A DNA stretch of 7,629 nucleotides from Hyphomicrobiales bacterium. GTDB lineage: Bacteria > Pseudomonadota > Alphaproteobacteria > Parvibaculales > Parvibaculaceae. The position numbers and the translations under genes were made by a program. Where the stretch lies: contig JAATFR010000276.1 of assembly GCA_015655095.1 (NCBI GenBank), positions 1 through 7,629 on the forward strand, in the 5' to 3' direction. Under the pieces are notes generated by a model. The model did no database searches. It was not told where the DNA came from and was given only the letters and a program-made list of their open reading frames with translations. Shown piece after piece: positions 5,715 through 7,629 of this stretch. Positions within the stretch are counted from its first letter, which is position 1; each line of letters starts with the position of its first letter.

Positions 5715-6685
5715 GGCGCAGCCGCACGTCTCAGCCGGTCGTTGATGGCAGCGCCAAGCCCTTGCTCCGGGATCGGCATCACGGCAATGGTGCGGCCTTC
5801 GGCATGGGCGTTCAGCATCCGCAGCATGGCGAACAGGTTTGCAGCCGCCTCACGCAGGTCGCCTGTGGGCGAGAGATTCAGCGCTGCATGGGCGTCTTCG
5901 GGAATGTGCGGGCCGAAAGCCAGCAGCACCTCATCGGAATGAACCGTGATGGCGTTGAGCCTGACGGGCACGTCCGGCGCATAGTGGCTGGCGAGCTGTC
6001 CGGGCGAGGAGCGCCCCGTCTCGCCGCTCGCAGGCTCCGTCTCGCCCAGCTTATTCCCCAGCACGGCCTCGATATCCTCACGCGCAATGGCGCCGGGACG
6101 CAGCAAAACCGGCGCGCCGGTGGCTGGAAAACCGACCACGGTCGATTCAAGCCCGATCCGGCAGGGCCCACCGTCGAGCACCATGGCGAGAAGCTCTGAA
6201 CCGCCGAGGCTTTCGATCACATGGAGGCTGTCCGTCGGGCTCATTTTGCCGGAGGCGTTGGCGGAGGGGGCTGCTACCGGTCTCCCTGCCGACCTGAGCA
6301 GGGCAAGGGCAATTTTATGGTCGGGCACCCTGATGGCGATGGTATTGAGCCCTGCGCTTACCAGCAGCGAAATGGAGGTCTCCGCCCGGCGCGGAAGCAC
6401 GAGTGTCAGGCCGCCGGGCCAGAAGGCACGGGCGAGCTTTTCGGCTTCGGCATTGAAGCGGACATGACGCCCGGCTTCGGCCTTGTCTGCCACATGCACG
6501 ATCAGGGGATTGAAGCTTGGCCGCCCCTTGGCCTCGAAAATGCTGGCGACAGCGCGATCATTGGTCGCGTCTGCCCCCAGCCCGTAAACTGTTTCGGTCG
6601 GAAAGGCCACAAGATGTCCCGCGCGCAGCAGAACGCCTGCGCGATCGATGGCCGTGGAGGTGGCGGGCAGGCTTGCAGGGGGCAC
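5705..6685 (-). CDS. sua5: L-threonylcarbamoyladenylate synthase (Sua5/YrdC/YwlC), two-domain form
   Basis: The protein has 326 residues. It makes threonylcarbamoyl-AMP from threonine, bicarbonate and ATP for the universal t6A37 modification of ANN-decoding tRNAs; TsaBDE proteins complete the transfer. The YrdC domain covers about 10-200: PTETVYGLGADA (29-40), KGRP (53-56) followed by NPL, FWPGGLTLVL (88-97), APSAN (139-143), STVV (181-184) and LLRPGAI (194-200). The linker SPGQLASHYAP (227-237) leads to the C-terminal Sua5 domain (about 240-326), so this is the long Sua5 type rather than short TsaC. The start is GTG at 6685; the same frame meets a TAA at 6703-6701, so it cannot extend far. 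The nearest Shine-Dalgarno-like AAGGA lies about 12 nt upstream, a long spacing, so initiation may be weak or slightly different. The stop is inside the heptamer array. The gene is divergent from the acyl-CoA dehydrogenase gene and is expected to be essential or nearly so. Confidence 0.93.
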   Translation of the reverse strand: MPPASLPATSTAIDRAGVLLRAGHLVAFPTETVYGLGADATNDRAVASIFEAKGRPSFNPLIVHVADKAEAGRHVRFNAEAEKLARAFWPGGLTLVLPRRAETSISLLVSAGLNTIAIRVPDHKIALALLRSAGRPVAAPSANASGKMSPTDSLHVIESLGGSELLAMVLDGGPCRIGLESTVVGFPATGAPVLLRPGAIAREDIEAVLGNKLGETEPASGETGRSSPGQLASHYAPDVPVRLNAITVHSDEVLLAFGPHIPEDAHAALNLSPTGDLREAAANLFAMLRMLNAHAEGRTIAVMPIPEQGLGAAINDRLRRAAAPRD

Positions 6686-6792
6686 GGGGTGAGGATTTCC
6701 TTACGAACTTTGGGAGGCAATACGGCGAAGAATAGAGTAAAAATTGACTGGTTGCTGGGCTTCTTGCGATGGCCCCTTTTCTACCATGATCC

Positions 6793-6811
6793 TGCCCAAC
6801 CGGGATGGGCA
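6793..6811. other. Inverted repeat in the sua5 / acyl-CoA dehydrogenase spacer
   Basis: TGCCCA (6793-6798) and TGGGCA (6806-6811) form a perfect 6-bp inverted repeat around a 7-nt centre, 49 nt upstream of the acyl-CoA dehydrogenase start. The 174-bp divergent spacer (6686-6859) also holds a TTGACT at 6744-6749 that resembles a -35 box but has no good -10 partner. The repeat could be an operator for a regulator such as a TetR- or FadR-type protein, or a leader hairpin. Nothing in the sequence decides. Confidence 0.25.
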
Positions 6812-6859
6812 TGTGCGTCGGCCGCCCATTTCCTGTCGCGGCTCTTTAAAGGAGTTCTC

Positions 6860-7629
6860 ATGAGTTACGCCGCGCCCGTCAAGACCATCGCCTTTACGCT
6901 GAATGAGATTGCGGGGCTGAAGAAGCTGTCGGGCCATGGGGCCTTCGCGGAATTGACGCCGGATCTGCTCGAAACCGTGCTGGAGGAGGGGGCAAAGCTT
7001 GCGGCAGGCGTGCTTGCGCCGCTGAACAAGTCCGGCGATGAGGAAGGCGTGCTGATAAAGGGCAATGCCGTCACGACCTCCAAAGGCTTCGCCGATGCCT
7101 ATCGCCAGTGGGTCGCGGGCGGCTGGGGCTCCATCGCGGCTCCGGTGGAGTTCGGCGGGCAGGGCTTGCCCCTGTCGCTTGCGGTCGCGCTTCAGGAAAT
7201 ATGGAATGCCGCCAATGTCGCGTTCGGCCTCTGCCCGATCCTGACCCAGGGCGCCATCGAGGCGCTGACGGTCCATGGCACGCCCGAATTGCAGAAAACC
7301 TACCTGCCGAAACTTATTTCGGGTGAGTGGACCGGCACCATGAACCTGACCGAACCGCAGGCTGGCTCCGACCTCAACGCGCTCAAATCGAAAGCCATGC
7401 CGCAGGGAGATGGCACCTATCGCATCACCGGCACCAAGATCTTCATTACCTATGGCGAGCATGACATGGTGGAGAACATCATCCATCTCGTGCTGGCGCG
7501 CCTGCCCGAGGCCCCTGCGGGAACAAAGGGCATCTCGCTTTTTCTTGTGCCCAAATTTCTGGTCAATGAGGACGGCTCGCCCGGCGCGCGCAACGATGTG
7601 AAATGCGTGGGCATCGAGCACAAGCTCGG
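6860..7629 (+). CDS. Acyl-CoA dehydrogenase, large (about 600-residue) type, 5' part
   Basis: An open frame runs from the ATG at 6860 to the window edge, giving 256 codons with no stop. AAAGGAG at 6848-6854 precedes the start by 5 nt. The first 30 residues or so (YAAPVKTIAFTLNEI) match the extra N-terminal segment of the DmdC/FadE-like long acyl-CoA dehydrogenases. The flavin-binding middle domain follows, with the signature NLTEPQAGSDL (162-172) and ITGTKIFIT (189-197). The catalytic glutamate and the C-terminal helical domains lie beyond the window. The enzyme introduces the alpha-beta double bond in an acyl-CoA using FAD, passing electrons to electron-transfer flavoprotein, in fatty-acid or related thioester breakdown. 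Relatives include 3-methylmercaptopropionyl-CoA dehydrogenase (DmdC), but the chain-length or substrate preference cannot be told from this part. It is probably the first gene of a beta-oxidation operon that continues downstream. Confidence 0.92.
   Translation, partial: MSYAAPVKTIAFTLNEIAGLKKLSGHGAFAELTPDLLETVLEEGAKLAAGVLAPLNKSGDEEGVLIKGNAVTTSKGFADAYRQWVAGGWGSIAAPVEFGGQGLPLSLAVALQEIWNAANVAFGLCPILTQGAIEALTVHGTPELQKTYLPKLISGEWTGTMNLTEPQAGSDLNALKSKAMPQGDGTYRITGTKIFITYGEHDMVENIIHLVLARLPEAPAGTKGISLFLVPKFLVNEDGSPGARNDVKCVGIEHKL

Noticed and set aside
5353..5727. A minus-strand frame encoding GDWGLGT heptapeptide repeats
   Set aside because: It is a translation of the 7-bp array plus the antisense of the yqhA-like gene. 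No ribosome-binding site or family support was seen, so it is treated as a repeat artefact.
6744..6770. TTGACT as the -35 box of the acyl-CoA dehydrogenase promoter
   Set aside because: No acceptable -10 hexamer lies 16-18 bp downstream (the sequence there is TTGCGATGG), so it was not annotated as a promoter.
6701..7621. A 306-codon open frame on the minus strand opposite the acyl-CoA dehydrogenase
   Set aside because: It is a shadow of the plus-strand gene, which has clear family motifs and a good ribosome-binding site; the minus product is rich in Arg, Gly and His and resembles no family.

Overview
The window reads as a stretch of ordinary alphaproteobacterial chromosome, most likely from a sphingomonad (order Sphingomonadales). 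That placement is an inference from the moderately high GC, the short intergenic gaps and the style of the proteins, especially the metallo-beta-lactamase and VOC pair; no rRNA or marker gene confirms it. The window cuts a gene at each end.

Layout. (1) 1-657: C-terminal part of a DHA2/EmrB-type MFS drug exporter. (2) 723-1628: an intact MBL-fold hydrolase of the LACTB2-like type. (3) 1628-2300: a two-domain VOC (glyoxalase-like) gene, joined to the previous gene by a TGATG overlap but broken by two frameshifts, so it is annotated as a pseudogene. (4) 2363-2974 and 2987-3832: a GST-fold protein and a TauD/TfdA Fe(II)/2-oxoglutarate dioxygenase, 12 nt apart and probably one transcript. (5) A hairpin at 3855-3886 separates this block from a convergent nitronate monooxygenase-family gene (3900-4874, minus). 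(6) After a 239-bp divergent spacer comes a YqhA/UPF0114 membrane protein (5114-5626, plus). (7) Facing it is the Sua5/YrdC threonylcarbamoyl-AMP synthase (5705-6685, minus). The gap between these two is filled by an array of about eleven 7-bp repeats. (8) 6860-end: N-terminal part of a large acyl-CoA dehydrogenase, divergent from sua5.

How the genes relate. Most are metabolic or housekeeping genes with no single shared pathway. GST plus TauD-type dioxygenase, with the NMO-family flavoprotein and VOC protein nearby, gives a loose detoxification or xenobiotic-oxidation flavour, but no transporter or regulator ties them into a defined catabolic cluster. Sua5 is the one clear translation-related gene (t6A37 in tRNA).

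I see no defence system, mobile element, CRISPR array, tRNA or rRNA. The two things that most deserve a second look are the heptamer array, which is G-quadruplex-capable on the minus strand and supplies the sua5 stop codon, and the doubly frameshifted VOC gene.
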